A DNA stretch of 64,000 bases from Rhizobium sp. TH2. Its GTDB lineage: Bacteria; Pseudomonadota; Alphaproteobacteria; Rhizobiales; Rhizobiaceae. The notes under the pieces were generated by a model. The model saw nothing but the letters and a program-made list of their open reading frames with translations, was not told the DNA's origin and searched no databases. The number at the start of each line of letters is the position of its first letter. Positions within the stretch are counted from its first letter, which is position 1. The stretch lies in assembly GCF_024707525.1 (NCBI RefSeq), contig NZ_CP062231.1, positions 2,480,001-2,544,000 of the forward strand. The letters run 5' to 3'. Positions 50,324 through 60,367 of the stretch are shown one piece after another. A program made the position numbers and the translations under genes.

Positions 50324-53300
50324 TTACTCGGCAGCGTCCGGCAGTTCGGCCGGCACTTCGTCGATGACAGTGTTCTCGAGTTCGACCGACAGGCCCAGCG
50401 AGCGCATTTCCTTGACCAGAACGTTGAAGCTTTCCGGAATACCGGCTTCGAACGTATCGTCGCCACGGACAATCGCCTCGTAGACCTTGGTACGGCCGGC
50501 GACGTCGTCCGACTTCACCGTCAGCATTTCCTGGAGCGTGTACGCCGCGCCATATGCTTCGAGTGCCCAGACTTCCATTTCGCCGAAGCGCTGTCCGCCG
50601 AACTGTGCCTTGCCGCCCAGCGGCTGCTGGGTAACGAGCGAGTACGGACCGATCGAACGGGCGTGGATCTTGTCATCGACAAGGTGGTTGAGCTTGAGCA
50701 TGTAGATATAGCCCACGGTCACCTTGCGGTCGAACTCCTCGCCGGTACGACCATCATAGAGCGTCGACTGACCGGTTTCGGAGAGGCCCGCCTGGGTCAG
50801 CATCGTGTTGATGTCTGCCTCATGCGCACCATCGAAGACCGGCGTCGCGATCGAAACGCCACGCTTGGACTGTTCGGCAAGGCGAACCACCGACTCGTCG
50901 TCGAACTCGGAGACCCGTTCGGCCTTCGGGCCGGAGCCCATCAGGTCGGTCATGGTCATCTTGAGCGGCTTGATATCGCCCGAAGCCTTGTAGGCCTCGA
51001 TCATCTCACCGATCTTGCGGCCCATGCCGGCGCAAGCCCAACCCAGATGGGTTTCCAGGATCTGGCCGACATTCATGCGCGACGGCACACCGAGCGGATT
51101 GAGCACGACGTCGACCGAAGTACCGTCCGCGAGGAACGGCATGTCTTCGACTGGAACGATGCGCGAAACCACACCCTTGTTGCCATGACGGCCGGCCATC
51201 TTGTCGCCCGGCTGGATCTTGCGCTTCACAGCAACGAAGACCTTGACCATCTTCATGACGCCCGGGGGCATTTCATCGCCGCGCTGGACCTTCTCGACCT
51301 TGTCCATGAAGCGCTGTTCAAGCAGCGACTTGGACTCGTCGTACTGGCCGCGGAGCGATTCAAGCTCGCCCTGAACCTTCTCGTCCTCGACGGCAAACAT
51401 CCACCACTGCGAGCGGGGGTATTCGCTGATGACGGACTGGCTGAGCTCGGTGCCCTTCTTGAAGCCCTTCGGACCGGCAATCGCCACATGGCCCTTGAGC
51501 ATGTCGATCAGGCGGCCGTAGACGTTACGGTCGAGGATCGCCTGTTCGTCGTCACGGTCCTTGGCGAGACGCTCGATTTCCTCGCGCTCGATAGCCATCG
51601 CGCGCTCGTCCTTCTCAACGCCGTGGCGATTGAAGACGCGCACTTCGACGACCGTGCCATAAGTGCCCGGGGGCATCCGCATGGACGTGTCGCGAACGTC
51701 GGAAGCCTTCTCGCCGAAGATGGCGCGGAGGAGCTTTTCCTCCGGCGTCATCGGGCTTTCGCCCTTCGGCGTGATCTTGCCGACCAGGATATCGCCCGGC
51801 TGAACTTCGGCACCGATATAGACGATACCGGCTTCGTCGAGGTTCTTCAGCGCTTCTTCCGAAACGTTCGGAATGTCGCGGGTGATTTCTTCCGGACCAA
51901 GCTTCGTGTCGCGCGCCATCACTTCGAATTCCTCGATGTGGATGGAGGTGAACACGTCGTCCGACACGATGCGCTCGGAGAGCAGGATCGAGTCTTCGTA
52001 GTTGTAGCCGTTCCAGGGCATGAACGCGACGAGCGCGTTGCGGCCGAGCGCCAGATCGCCAAGATCGGTCGACGGGCCGTCGGCAATGATGTCGCCCTTG
52101 TTCAGGATGTCACCGACGGTGACCAGCGGACGCTGGTTGATGCAGGTGTTCTGGTTGGAACGCTGGTACTTCTGGAGGCGGTAGATATCGACGCCGGACT
52201 TGCCCGGATCGAGGTCTTCCGTCGCACGGATAACGATACGCGTCGCATCGACCTGGTCGACCACGCCGCCGCGACGGGCGCCGATGGCAGCACCGGAGTC
52301 GCGAGCCACGACCGGTTCCATGCCGGTACCGACGAACGGTGCCTCGGCGCGGAGAAGCGGCACGGCCTGACGCTGCATGTTCGAACCCATGAGCGCGCGG
52401 TTGGCGTCGTCGTTCTCAAGGAACGGAATGAGCGCCGCCGCCACCGAAACAACCTGCTTCGGCGAGACGTCCATGAGGTTCACGTTGTCGCGCGGGGCAA
52501 GCATGACGTCGCCGGCATGACGGCAGACGACGAACTCTTCCGCAAACGACGCATCGTCGTTCATGACCGAGTTGGCCTGGGCGATGTAGTACTTCGCCTC
52601 TTCCATTGCCGAGAGGTAGATCACTTCGCTCGTGAGCTTGCCGTCGACGATCTTGCGGTACGGGCTTTCGATGAAGCCGTACTTGTTGACGCGTGCGAAG
52701 GTAGCCAGCGAGTTGATCAGGCCGATATTCGGGCCTTCCGGAGTTTCGATCGGGCAGATACGGCCATAGTGGGTCGGATGCACGTCGCGAACTTCGAAGC
52801 CGGCGCGCTCGCGGGTCAGACCACCCGGTCCAAGAGCCGAAAGACGACGCTTGTGGGTGATTTCCGAGAGCGGGTTGACCTGGTCCATGAACTGCGACAG
52901 CTGCGAGGAACCGAAGAATTCGCGAACCGCAGCAGCAGCCGGCTTCGCGTTGATCAGGTCCTGCGGCATCACGGTGTCGATTTCGATCGACGACATGCGT
53001 TCCTTGATGGCACGCTCCATGCGGAGCAGGCCGAGGCGATACTGGTTTTCCATCAGTTCGCCGACCGAACGCACACGGCGGTTGCCGAGGTTGTCGATGT
53101 CGTCGATTTCGCCCTTGCCGTCGCGCAGGTCGACCAGCATCCGGACCACGGCCAGGATGTCGTCCTTGCGCAGAACACGCACGGTGTCGGCAACGTCGAG
53201 GTCGAGACGCATGTTCATCTTGACGCGACCCACGGCCGAAAGGTCGTAGCGCTCGGCGTCGAAGAACAGCGAATTGAACATCGCCTCAGCCGATTCCATT

Positions 53301-54460
53301 GTCGGCGGCTCACCTGGACGCATCACGCGGTAGATGTCGAACAGAGCGTCCTGACGGTTCTCGTTCTTGTCCACGTTGATCGTGTTGCGGATATAGGCAC
53401 CGACATTGATATGGTCGATATCGAGCACCGGGATCTCGTCGAAACCGGCATCCATGATCACGGGCAGCGTCTTCTCGTCGATCTCGTCGCCGGCTTCGAG
53501 ATAGATCTCGCCGGTCGAGGGATTGACGATGTCTTCCGCCAGATAGTTGCCATAGAGGTCGTCGTCGGACGCGCGGAGCGCCTTGAGACCCTTTTCGGAG
53601 AGCGTCTTGAGCAGGCGCGGGGTCAGCTTCTTGCCGGACTCGACGACCACTTCGCCGCTATCGGCGTCGATCAGATCGGAGAGAACCTTCTGGCCCTTGA
53701 GCGTCTCGGGCTGGAACGGCACGCGCCATCCCTTGCCGTCCCGCTGATAGTAGGACTTGGTGTAGAAGGTCGACAGAATGTCTTCGCCGTCCATGCCGAG
53801 CGCCATCAGAAGCGACGACACGGGGATTTTGCGGCGACGGTCGATACGCGCATAGACGATGTCCTTGGCGTCGAACTCGATGTCGAGCCAGGAACCGCGA
53901 TACGGGATCACGCGGGCAGCAAACAGCAGCTTGCCCGAGGAATGGCTCTTGCCCTTGTCATGGTCGAAGAACACGCCCGGCGAACGGTGCATCTGGGAGA
54001 CGATGACGCGCTCGGTACCGTTGACGATGAACGTACCATTGTTGGTCATGAGCGGCATGTCGCCCATGTAAACGCTCTGCTCCTTGATGTCCTTGATGGA
54101 CTTGGAGCCGGTATCCTCGTCGATATCGAACACGATGAGGCGCAGCGTCACCTTGAGCGGCGCTGCATAGGTCAGGTCGCGCTGACGGCACTCGTCGACG
54201 TCGAACTTCGGCGGTTCGAATTCGTAGGACACGAATTCGAGCATCGCCGCACCCGAAAAATCGGTGATCGGGAAAACGGACTTGAAGACCGCGTTCAGTC
54301 CCTCGTCCGGGCGGCCGCCTTCAGGCTCCAGGACCATGAGGAACTGATCGTAGGACGCCTTCTGAACCTCGATGAGGTTCGGCATCTCTGCGACTTCGGG
54401 GATTTTACCAAAAAACTTGCGTACGCGCCTACGACCGTTAAAGGAAATGGTCTGAGCCAT
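50324..54460 (-). CDS. rpoB: RNA polymerase beta subunit
   Basis: 1378 residues. The rifampicin-binding cluster reads [18 protein letters not shown] then [13 protein letters not shown]: the key Ser, Asp, His and Ser residues are wild type, with Val in place of the Asn found in E. coli, a normal alphaproteobacterial difference. C-terminal [20 protein letters not shown] is present. 261 bases after rplL; the gap holds two strong hairpins. Confidence 0.98.
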   Translation of the reverse strand: MAQTISFNGRRRVRKFFGKIPEVAEMPNLIEVQKASYDQFLMVLEPEGGRPDEGLNAVFKSVFPITDFSGAAMLEFVSYEFEPPKFDVDECRQRDLTYAAPLKVTLRLIVFDIDEDTGSKSIKDIKEQSVYMGDMPLMTNNGTFIVNGTERVIVSQMHRSPGVFFDHDKGKSHSSGKLLFAARVIPYRGSWLDIEFDAKDIVYARIDRRRKIPVSSLLMALGMDGEDILSTFYTKSYYQRDGKGWRVPFQPETLKGQKVLSDLIDADSGEVVVESGKKLTPRLLKTLSEKGLKALRASDDDLYGNYLAEDIVNPSTGEIYLEAGDEIDEKTLPVIMDAGFDEIPVLDIDHINVGAYIRNTINVDKNENRQDALFDIYRVMRPGEPPTMESAEAMFNSLFFDAERYDLSAVGRVKMNMRLDLDVADTVRVLRKDDILAVVRMLVDLRDGKGEIDDIDNLGNRRVRSVGELMENQYRLGLLRMERAIKERMSSIEIDTVMPQDLINAKPAAAAVREFFGSSQLSQFMDQVNPLSEITHKRRLSALGPGGLTRERAGFEVRDVHPTHYGRICPIETPEGPNIGLINSLATFARVNKYGFIESPYRKIVDGKLTSEVIYLSAMEEAKYYIAQANSVMNDDASFAEEFVVCRHAGDVMLAPRDNVNLMDVSPKQVVSVAAALIPFLENDDANRALMGSNMQRQAVPLLRAEAPFVGTGMEPVVARDSGAAIGARRGGVVDQVDATRIVIRATEDLDPGKSGVDIYRLQKYQRSNQNTCINQRPLVTVGDILNKGDIIADGPSTDLGDLALGRNALVAFMPWNGYNYEDSILLSERIVSDDVFTSIHIEEFEVMARDTKLGPEEITRDIPNVSEEALKNLDEAGIVYIGAEVQPGDILVGKITPKGESPMTPEEKLLRAIFGEKASDVRDTSMRMPPGTYGTVVEVRVFNRHGVEKDERAMAIEREEIERLAKDRDDEQAILDRNVYGRLIDMLKGHVAIAGPKGFKKGTELSQSVISEYPRSQWWMFAVEDEKVQGELESLRGQYDESKSLLEQRFMDKVEKVQRGDEMPPGVMKMVKVFVAVKRKIQPGDKMAGRHGNKGVVSRIVPVEDMPFLADGTSVDVVLNPLGVPSRMNVGQILETHLGWACAGMGRKIGEMIEAYKASGDIKPLKMTMTDLMGSGPKAERVSEFDDESVVRLAEQSKRGVSIATPVFDGAHEADINTMLTQAGLSETGQSTLYDGRTGEEFDRKVTVGYIYMLKLNHLVDDKIHARSIGPYSLVTQQPLGGKAQFGGQRFGEMEVWALEAYGAAYTLQEMLTVKSDDVAGRTKVYEAIVRGDDTFEAGIPESFNVLVKEMRSLGLSVELENTVIDEVPAELPDAAE

Positions 54461-54616
54461 CGTCGCTCCTTATCAAATGCATCCGGGCCTGCAACGGACG
54501 CAGCGCGCTGGCCAGGCGGCTCCGTCTATCAATGGATCGTTCAATCTCGTTCCTCTGCAGGCGACAGGCCGGATTGCCTTCTCGTCTGGTTCGGAACCAT
54601 CCTCTTGAAGAACCCA

Positions 54617-54651
54617 TTACCCAAAAGCCTGCTCACCAGGCTTTTGGGTAA
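54617..54651 (-). repeat. 15-base perfect inverted repeat in rplL-rpoB gap
   Basis: TTACCCAAAAGCCTG and CAGGCTTTTGGGTAA, 15 perfect pairs, loop of 5. The strongest hairpin seen in the window. In E. coli the same gap holds an attenuator and an RNase III site; the same role here is inferred. Confidence 0.75.
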
Positions 54652-54674
54652 CCGGTACGTCAGAAACAGACAGT

Positions 54675-54700
54675 GGGAGACCGCGAAAACGCGATCTCCC
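54675..54700 (-). repeat. Second hairpin in rplL-rpoB gap
   Basis: GGGAGA-C-CGCG / CGCG-A-TCTCCC, 10 pairs with one mismatch, 4-base loop, 21 bases after the rplL stop. On the minus strand no long T-run follows. Confidence 0.6.
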
Positions 54701-54721
54701 GCCGCCCGTAATCGTAGAGAA

Positions 54722-55099
54722 TTACTTGAGCTCGACCTTGGCGCCAGCAGCTTCAAGCTTCTTCTTGATGTCTTCGGCTTCAGCCTTCGACACAGCTTCC
54801 TTGACCGGCTTCGGAGCGCCGTCGACCAGGTCCTTGGCTTCCTTGAGGCCGAGGGCGGTGATCGCACGAACTTCCTTGATCACGTTGATCTTGTTCGCGC
54901 CGGCTTCCATCAGGATGACGTCGAACTCGGTCTTTTCTTCAACAGCGGCAGCCGGAGCAGCACCACCGCCAACGGCAGCAGCAGCGACCGGAGCAGCGGC
55001 GGAAACGCCCCATGCTTCTTCGAGCATCTTGGAAAGCTCAGCGGCTTCCAGGACGGTCAGCTTGGAGAGGTCTTCAACGATCTTTGCGAGATCAGCCAT
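54722..55099 (-). CDS. rplL: 50S ribosomal protein L7/L12
   Basis: 125 residues. Forms the flexible stalk that recruits translation GTPases. N-terminal dimer domain ([20 protein letters not shown]), Ala/Gly-rich hinge ([20 protein letters not shown]) and the C-terminal factor-binding domain ([20 protein letters not shown]). 62 bases after rplJ. Confidence 0.97.
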   Translation of the reverse strand: MADLAKIVEDLSKLTVLEAAELSKMLEEAWGVSAAAPVAAAAVGGGAAPAAAVEEKTEFDVILMEAGANKINVIKEVRAITALGLKEAKDLVDGAPKPVKEAVSKAEAEDIKKKLEAAGAKVELK

Positions 55100-55161
55100 T
55101 TTCTTACTTCCTTATATAGGTTCGAACTTGAGTTTTGTTAGTCTGACAGCGAAGTACCGCC

Positions 55162-55683
55162 TTATGCGGCTTCTTCGCTCTTCTCGGCATATGCTGCGAA
55201 CACGCGAGCAAGCTGACCTGCCGGTGCCTGAAGAATACCTGCGATGCGGGTCGCGGGGGTCTGAATCATACCCACCAGCTTCGCGCGCAGTTCATCAAGC
55301 GACGGAAGGGTCGCAAGCGCTTTTACGCCTTCGGCATCAAGACCTGTTGAGCCCATGGCTCCGCCAATGATGACCAACTTGTCGTTGGTCTTGGCGAATT
55401 CAGAGGCGATCTTGGGAGCCACAATCGGGTCATTGCTATAGCAAATAAGCGTCTGACCCTTGAAAAGATTGTTGATCTTTTCGGACTCCGTGCCCTGAAG
55501 AGCGATCTTGGCCAGGCGGTTCTTCGCGACTTTAACGGTGCCGCCGGATGCGCGCATCTTTGAACGAAGATCGTTCATCTGCGCGACCGTGACGCCGGAA
55601 TAGCTCGCCACGACGACTGAGCCGGAAGCCTTGAAGACCTCGTTCAGTTCGGAGACGAATTCGCGTTTTTCCGCTCTATCCAC
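55162..55683 (-). CDS. rplJ: 50S ribosomal protein L10
   Basis: 173 residues from a GTG at 55683 (reads (M)[16 protein letters not shown]); GGAG lies about 7 bases upstream and the family starts here. L10 anchors the L7/L12 stalk, and the L10-L12 complex is known to repress its own leader. [20 protein letters not shown] and [20 protein letters not shown] are diagnostic. Confidence 0.96.
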   Translation of the reverse strand: MDRAEKREFVSELNEVFKASGSVVVASYSGVTVAQMNDLRSKMRASGGTVKVAKNRLAKIALQGTESEKINNLFKGQTLICYSNDPIVAPKIASEFAKTNDKLVIIGGAMGSTGLDAEGVKALATLPSLDELRAKLVGMIQTPATRIAGILQAPAGQLARVFAAYAEKSEEAA

Positions 55684-55689
55684 TGTCTC

Positions 55690-55925
55690 ACTCCAGTTAG
55701 CAGGACCGCAATAACTGCGCGGACCCTGCCGGGTTGCCTTTTGCCGCACGGGATATGATCCCAAGCGACGCTTGAGGATCCTGCCCCCTCGCGCCTCACC
55801 GAGGTGAAAACACAAGGCATCCAAGGTTCGAACCGTTCTTTGCGGATATTCATCCGCGGAAACCGGAACTTACCCGTCTCATGCAGGCTAAGTGATTAAG
55901 GTATAACCACCTGCAATCTCGGACA
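55690..55925 (-). promoter_or_regulatory. Putative L10 leader (autoregulatory mRNA structure)
   Basis: The rplA-rplJ gap is 333 bases. On the minus strand near 55915-55880 a stem GCAGG ... CCTGC closes around TTATACCTTAATCACTTAG, followed by further stems before the rplJ start. This position and core resemble the L10 leader to which the L10-L12 complex binds. Boundaries are approximate. Nearer rplA, stems GCCTCC/GGAGGC (55986-56001) and TTTCCCGG/CCGGGAAA may end or slow transcription. Confidence 0.5.
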
Positions 55926-56016
55926 GGAATGACGGGTTGCCCCGCCTTTTCCCGGGCGTTACTCCGGGAAACCATGAACGGAAGCCTCCGTCAGGAGGCC
56001 CCCGATAAACTTCACA
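55926..56016 (-). other. rplA-rplJ spacer with two small hairpins
   Basis: GCCTCC-GTCA-GGAGGC and CCCGG-N-CCGGG stems lie just after the rplA stop. No coding potential. They could be a weak terminator or the 5' part of the rplJ leader. Confidence 0.4.
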
Positions 56017-56712
56017 TCAGGCCGAAATCGTGGCCGGATCGATCTTGACGCCAGGACCCTGGGTCGAGGAGATCGCGATCTTCTTGAGGTAGTTGCCCTT
56101 GGCGCCAGCCGGCTTCGCACGCACGACGGCGTCTGCGAATGCCTTGATGTTGGCTTCAAGTGCGTCCGGGGCAAACGATGCCTTGCCGATGCCGGCATGC
56201 ACGATACCAGCCTTTTCAACGCGGAACTCGACGGCGCCGCCCTTGGAAGCCTTGACGGCTCCGGCAACGTCGACGGTCACGGTGCCGACCTTCGGGTTCG
56301 GCATCATGCCGCGCGGGCCGAGAACCTTGCCGAGACGGCCGACGAGCGGCATCATGTCGGGGGTCGCGATGCAGCGATCGAAATCGATCTTGCCGCCCAT
56401 GACGATGTCGAGCAGGTCTTCCGCACCGACGATGTCTGCACCGGCCGCCTTGGCTTCATCAGCCTTGGCGCCACGAGCGAAGACGGCGACGCGAACGTCA
56501 CGGCCCGTGCCGTTCGGCAGGTTGACGACGCCGCGGACCATCTGGTCGGCATGGCGGGGGTCAACGCCGAGGTTCATGGCGATCTCGACCGTTTCGTCGA
56601 ACTTGGCGACGGCACGTTCCTTGACCATCTTGATCGCATCGGAAAGCGCGTAGGACTTGTTGGGGTCAACGCCTTCGCGGATCTTCTGGATGCGCTTTGC
56701 AATCTTAGCCAT
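56017..56712 (-). CDS. rplA: 50S ribosomal protein L1
   Basis: 231 residues from the ATG at 56712 ([20 protein letters not shown]); MIE from 56721 would overlap rplK. L1 forms the mobile stalk at the E site and in enterobacteria represses the rplK-rplA m[23 protein letters not shown] is diagnostic. Five bases after rplK. Confidence 0.97.
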   Translation of the reverse strand: MAKIAKRIQKIREGVDPNKSYALSDAIKMVKERAVAKFDETVEIAMNLGVDPRHADQMVRGVVNLPNGTGRDVRVAVFARGAKADEAKAAGADIVGAEDLLDIVMGGKIDFDRCIATPDMMPLVGRLGKVLGPRGMMPNPKVGTVTVDVAGAVKASKGGAVEFRVEKAGIVHAGIGKASFAPDALEANIKAFADAVVRAKPAGAKGNYLKKIAISSTQGPGVKIDPATISA

Positions 56713-56717
56713 CTCGA

Positions 56718-57149
56718 TCAACCCTCTACCGTCAGGCCCATGGCGCGGGCGGAGCCCTCGATCATGGCCATTGCGCCTTCGATATCGGCGGCGTTGAGAT
56801 CCTTCATCTTGGCTTCGGCGATCGACTGGATCTGAGCCCTGGTGAGCTTGCCAGCGGAAGAACCCTTGCCCGGAGTCTTGGAGCCCGAGGTAATCTTGGC
56901 TTCCTTCTTGAGGAAGTAGCTGACCGGCGGCTGCTTCATCATAAAAGTGAAGGACTTGTCCTGGTAATAGGTGATGACGACCGGAATCGGCATGCCCTTT
57001 TCCATTTCCTGCGTAGCCGCGTTGAACGACTTGCAGAATTCCATGATATTGATGCCACGCTGACCAAGTGCGGGGCCGATAGGCGGGGACGGGTTTGCCG
57101 ATCCTGCCTTGACCTGCAGCTTGAGCTGGCCTGCTACTTTCTTAGCCAT
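56718..57149 (-). CDS. rplK: 50S ribosomal protein L11
   Basis: 143 residues. Part of the GTPase-associated centre and required for RelA-dependent stringent response. [20 protein letters not shown] is the conserved N-terminal segment. 190 bases after nusG. Confidence 0.97.
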   Translation of the reverse strand: MAKKVAGQLKLQVKAGSANPSPPIGPALGQRGINIMEFCKSFNAATQEMEKGMPIPVVITYYQDKSFTFMMKQPPVSYFLKKEAKITSGSKTPGKGSSAGKLTRAQIQSIAEAKMKDLNAADIEGAMAMIEGSARAMGLTVEG

Positions 57150-57271
57150 TTCTCTGCCTTTTCTAGCAGCTCCAGCCCCCGATAGCGGGTTCCGGAACGG
57201 TTAATAGCCGGGGCGACCCGGCTCGAATGCCGGCATTCGCCGGCGGCTGCGGTTGCGTGGTGCGGCTTTCC

Positions 57272-57293
57272 GAAGGTCCGGCTAAAGACCTTC
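57272..57293 (-). repeat. Hairpin in nusG-rplK gap
   Basis: GAAGGTC / GACCTTC, 7 perfect pairs, 8-base loop. One of two hairpins in the 190-base gap; may separate expression of nusG and rplK. Confidence 0.45.
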
Positions 57294-57312
57294 CGCCTTC
57301 CACGCGGGGTTC

Positions 57313-57331
57313 GGCGGCGCAGAACGCCGCC
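57313..57331 (-). repeat. Hairpin just after nusG
   Basis: GGCGGCG / CGCCGCC, 7 perfect GC pairs, 5-base loop, 8 bases after the nusG stop. No T-run. Confidence 0.45.
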
Positions 57332-57339
57332 AAGCCTGA

Positions 57340-57870
57340 TCAGACCTTTTCGACCTGACCGTATTCAAGCTCGACCGGCGTTGCGCGGCCGAAAATCGAA
57401 ACTTCCACCTTGAGGCGGGAGCGTTCCTCGTCGACATCCTGAACGATGCCGTTGAACGAGGCGAAGGGCCCATCGGCAACCCGGACCTGCTCGCCGATCT
57501 CGAAAGAGACCGACGGCTTGGGATGCTCGACGCCGTCCTGCACCTGGTTGAGGATGCGGTCGGCTTCGTGGTCCGGGATCGGCACCGGCTTGGAGTCGGA
57601 ACCGAGGAAACCCGTGACCTTGGGCGTATTCTTGATCAGGTGATAGGCCTCGTCGGTCAGCGTCGCGCGGACCATGACATAGCCTGGGAAGAACTTCCGC
57701 TCGCTATCGACCTTGCGGCCGCGGCGAATTTCCACCACCTTCTCGGTCGGAACCACGATCTTCTCGAACAAATGGCTCAAGCCCTTCTGGCGAGCCTTCT
57801 CTTCGATCGATTCCGCAACCTTCTTCTCGAAATTGGAATATGCGTGGACGATGTACCAGCGCGCCGCCAT
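57340..57870 (-). CDS. nusG: Transcription termination/antitermination factor NusG
   Basis: 176 residues. N-terminal NGN domain (RWYIVHAYSNFEKKVAESIE) binds RNA polymerase; C-terminal KOW domain (VADGPFASFNGIVQDVDEER) binds Rho or S10. Couples transcription and translation. 15 bases after secE. Confidence 0.97.
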   Translation of the reverse strand: MAARWYIVHAYSNFEKKVAESIEEKARQKGLSHLFEKIVVPTEKVVEIRRGRKVDSERKFFPGYVMVRATLTDEAYHLIKNTPKVTGFLGSDSKPVPIPDHEADRILNQVQDGVEHPKPSVSFEIGEQVRVADGPFASFNGIVQDVDEERSRLKVEVSIFGRATPVELEYGQVEKV

Positions 57871-57885
57871 GTTCGTCTCCGCCTA

Positions 57886-58086
57886 TCAGTTGCCGGCGTT
57901 CAGGATGAAGCTGATCGCCCAGCCCATCGCCAAATCCGCAGCAAAGAAAAATATTGCAGCCAGCCCAGCCATGATGAAAACCATAGCGGTGGAAATCATA
58001 GTCTCGCGCCGCGTGGGCCAAGTCACTTTCGACGTCTCTGAGCGAACCTGCTGCAGAAACGTAAACGGATTAGTTTTGGATGCCAT
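57886..58086 (-). CDS. secE: Protein translocase subunit SecE
   Basis: 66 residues, the short single-helix form. An amphipathic N-terminal helix (FLQQVRSETSKVTWPTRRET) precedes one transmembrane helix (MVFIMAGLAAIFFFAADLAM). Clamps the two halves of SecY. Lies between tRNA-Trp and nusG, the usual order. Confidence 0.96.
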   Translation of the reverse strand: MASKTNPFTFLQQVRSETSKVTWPTRRETMISTAMVFIMAGLAAIFFFAADLAMGWAISFILNAGN

Positions 58087-58159
58087 TGACTGCTCACGCC
58101 ATATCGGCGCGTAAAGCTGACCACGCCAGCTCCACGCACCGCGTGTCTGATTTAAACCC

Positions 58160-58188
58160 TACATAAACTCCGATTCCCTTTTTCACAA
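58160..58188 (-). promoter_or_regulatory. Promoter candidate for secE-nusG
   Basis: On the minus strand: TTGTGA (58188-58183), a 17-base spacer, TATGTA (58165-58160). Moderate match, 73 bases before secE and after tRNA-Trp. Confidence 0.35.
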
Positions 58189-58262
58189 GGGCAAATCGAA
58201 GCTTTTTTCCCATTGCCAAAGGCTGCACGTCAACCGCGCGACCATCGACAGATTTTAACGAC

Positions 58263-58338
<76 letters not shown>

Positions 58339-58467
58339 TCGCCTGCCTTCCGGGCCTGCAATCCGCAAACCCGAAAAACAATTCTCGGCGCTTGTTAGTC
58401 AATCCGACCGGAAAAGACAAGCGCCCTTACCCAAGAAATTTACCGCCTAATCAACGGCAAAACAAGA

Positions 58468-59599
58468 CTAGCTCAGATCGTCCGTCACCGCGTCGGCCTT
58501 GCCGCTGATACGGTGCGCCAGCGCTGCTTCCATGAACGGACTGATGTCGCCATCCAACACATCCGATGGCGCCGAGCTTTCGACGCCCGTGCGCAGATCC
58601 TTCACCATCTGGTAGGGCTGCATGACATAGGAGCGGATCTGGTGGCCCCAACCGATATCGGTTTTCGATGCCGCCTCGGCGTTTGCCGCCGCCTCGCGCT
58701 TTTCGAGTTCGGCCTCATAAAGACGCGAACGCAGCATGTCCCAGGCCTTGGCCTTGTTCTTGTGCTGCGAGCGCTCCTGCTGGCAGGCCACAGCGATTCC
58801 CGTCGGGATATGCGTGATGCGCACGGCGGAGTCGGTCGTGTTGATGTGCTGGCCACCCGAACCCGAGGCACGATAGGTGTCGATTCGGCAATCGCTCTCG
58901 TTGATCTCGATGTTGATCGAGTCGTCGACGACGGGATAGACCCAGATCGACGAGAAGGATGTGTGGCGGCGCGCGTTCGAATCATAGGGCGAAATGCGCA
59001 CGAGGCGGTGCACACCCGACTCGGTCTTCATCCAGCCATAGGCATTGTGGCCCTTGACCATGATCGTCGCGGATTTGATGCCGGCTTCTTCACCGTCATG
59101 CATTTCCAGGATCTCGACCTTGTAGCCCTGCCGTTCGGCCCAGCGGGTGTACATGCGCAGCAGCATGTTGGCCCAGTCCTGGCTCTCGGTGCCGCCGGCG
59201 CCGGAATGGACTTCGACATAGGTATCGTTGCTGTCGGCTTCGCCGGATAGCATTGCTTCGACCTGACGCCGGTTGGCCTCCTTGAGCATCGCCTTCAGCG
59301 ATTCCTCGGCCACCTGGATGATCTCCTGGTCGCTTTCCATCTCGCCGAGTTCGATGAGATCGATATTCTCCTGCAGTTCCGCCTCGAATTTGCGGACGCT
59401 GGAAATGCCGTCGTCGAGTTGCTGGCGCTCGCGCATCAGCTTCTGCGCTTCCTGCGGATCGTTCCAGAGATTGGGGTCTTCAGACTTGTTGTTCAACCAG
59501 TCCAGCCGCCTTACAGCCTGATCCCAGTCAAAGATGCCTCCTCAGCAGGCTTACGGCCTGCTTGATCTCGTCGACGACATTCACGATTTCATTGCGCAT
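58468..59599 (-). CDS. prfB: Peptide chain release factor 2, with programmed +1 frameshift
   Basis: Release factor 2 ends translation at UAA and UGA. Read in two frames: 23 codons from the ATG at 59599, an in-frame TGA at 59530-59528, then, after skipping T59530, 353 codons to 58468, giving 376 residues. The second part carries the peptidyl-tRNA hydrolysis motif GSGGQ ([16 protein letters not shown]) and [10 protein letters not shown]. The tripeptide stop-recognition SPF-type motif should lie in the middle domain; [14 protein letters not shown] is the local stretch. The frameshift site means RF2 controls its own synthesis. Without frameshifting the large frame lacks its start, so a caller would shorten it. 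Confidence 0.96.
59528..59542 (-). promoter_or_regulatory. Programmed +1 frameshift signal of prfB
   Basis: On the minus strand: AGGAGG-CAT-CTT-TGA-C. An internal Shine-Dalgarno sits 3 bases before the CTT slippery codon and the TGA stop, the same spacing as in E. coli prfB. Low RF2 lets the ribosome pause and slip to GAC. Confidence 0.95.
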
Positions 59600-59679
59600 A
59601 GATTCATTCCGTTGAAAAAATTCGGCCCGTCAATAATGTTTGATGGAGAGGATGTCAAAGGTTTGCACCTCAGCAAGCA

Positions 59680-60015
59680 TCATTCTTCCAACAAGGCATT
59701 TAGCTGTTGGATCAAAGGCGGCAGTGCCTCGGTTGCCGTATTCCAAAGAATGTCGGTGCTAACATCGAAATAGGCATGTATTAGCCGGTTTCGCATGCTG
59801 ATTATAAGTTGCCACTCTATCTCTGGATTGGCCCGACGCGTATCTTCGCTGATCTTGGAGGCCGCTTCGCCGACAATCTCGATTGCTCTAACTAGCGCGA
59901 ACTGAAACTGCAGGTCAGCTTCAAGATCGCCTCGCGAGCGCCCCTTGAGAAAGTGTGTCGCGACTACCGCGGACTCACGCATGTGGCGCAGGCGAATGCG
60001 ATCTTCATGCAGCAT
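59680..60015 (-). CDS. hepT: HepT-like ribonuclease toxin
   Basis: 111 residues from the ATG at 60015; the open frame extends to 60042. All-helical HEPN fold with the catalytic RX4HXY motif: Arg75, His80, Tyr82 in RNRLIHAYFD. In studied pairs HepT is an RNase toxin that the partner MntA neutralises by adding AMP to the Tyr of this motif. It overlaps the mntA stop by 11 bases, so the genes are translationally coupled. By eye its GC is lower than that of flanking prfB and mrcA, suggesting acquisition. Confidence 0.9.
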   Translation of the reverse strand: MLHEDRIRLRHMRESAVVATHFLKGRSRGDLEADLQFQFALVRAIEIVGEAASKISEDTRRANPEIEWQLIISMRNRLIHAYFDVSTDILWNTATEALPPLIQQLNALLEE

Positions 60016-60301
60016 ATTGGAGTTCCGCGGATGCCAGGACATCGCTCCGGAAATATCTGCTCAACTCATTCGCAGTGCGCAAATCAACTTTTCTGCCGTC
60101 CAACAGGACCGAGAGTTCAATTTCGATCCTGGCCATATCCAGGTATGTCGGCCGGGCAGTTTCGCTGAATTCAACGAGAAGATCGACGTCGCTGTTTTCG
60201 GTCGCCTTGCCCTTCAGTACGGAACCAAAAAGCGACAGCCGAACGATTCCATGGCGTTTGCATATCGCCTCAAGCGCAGATCTGTCGGAAAATATTTCCA
60301 T
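60005..60301 (-). CDS. mntA: MntA-like nucleotidyltransferase antitoxin
   Basis: 98 residues. Minimal nucleotidyltransferase with the GSX10DXD motif: Gly26-Ser27, Asp38 and Asp40 in FGSVLKGKATENSDVDLL. In studied systems it adenylylates HepT and so blocks its RNase. The upstream gene of the pair, antitoxin first. Sits between prfB and mrcA, which are neighbours in related genomes. Confidence 0.92.
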   Translation of the reverse strand: MEIFSDRSALEAICKRHGIVRLSLFGSVLKGKATENSDVDLLVEFSETARPTYLDMARIEIELSVLLDGRKVDLRTANELSRYFRSDVLASAELQYAA

Positions 60302-60367
60302 TCGAACCCCGTCCCGATGACAAGCGTGACCTTTATAGTTGTGATCGCCACTTTCAAAGTCAAGCCG

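Noticed and set aside
50189..55141. A 1650-codon plus-strand open frame opposite rpoB and rplL
   Set aside because: It is the antisense shadow of strongly GC-biased genes. rpoB and rplL are unambiguous on the minus strand, and the plus frame has no domain or ribosome site.
59528..59530. In-frame TGA near the start of prfB, suggesting a pseudogene
   Set aside because: It is the normal programmed frameshift stop, with internal Shine-Dalgarno and CTT-TGA-C in the canonical arrangement.
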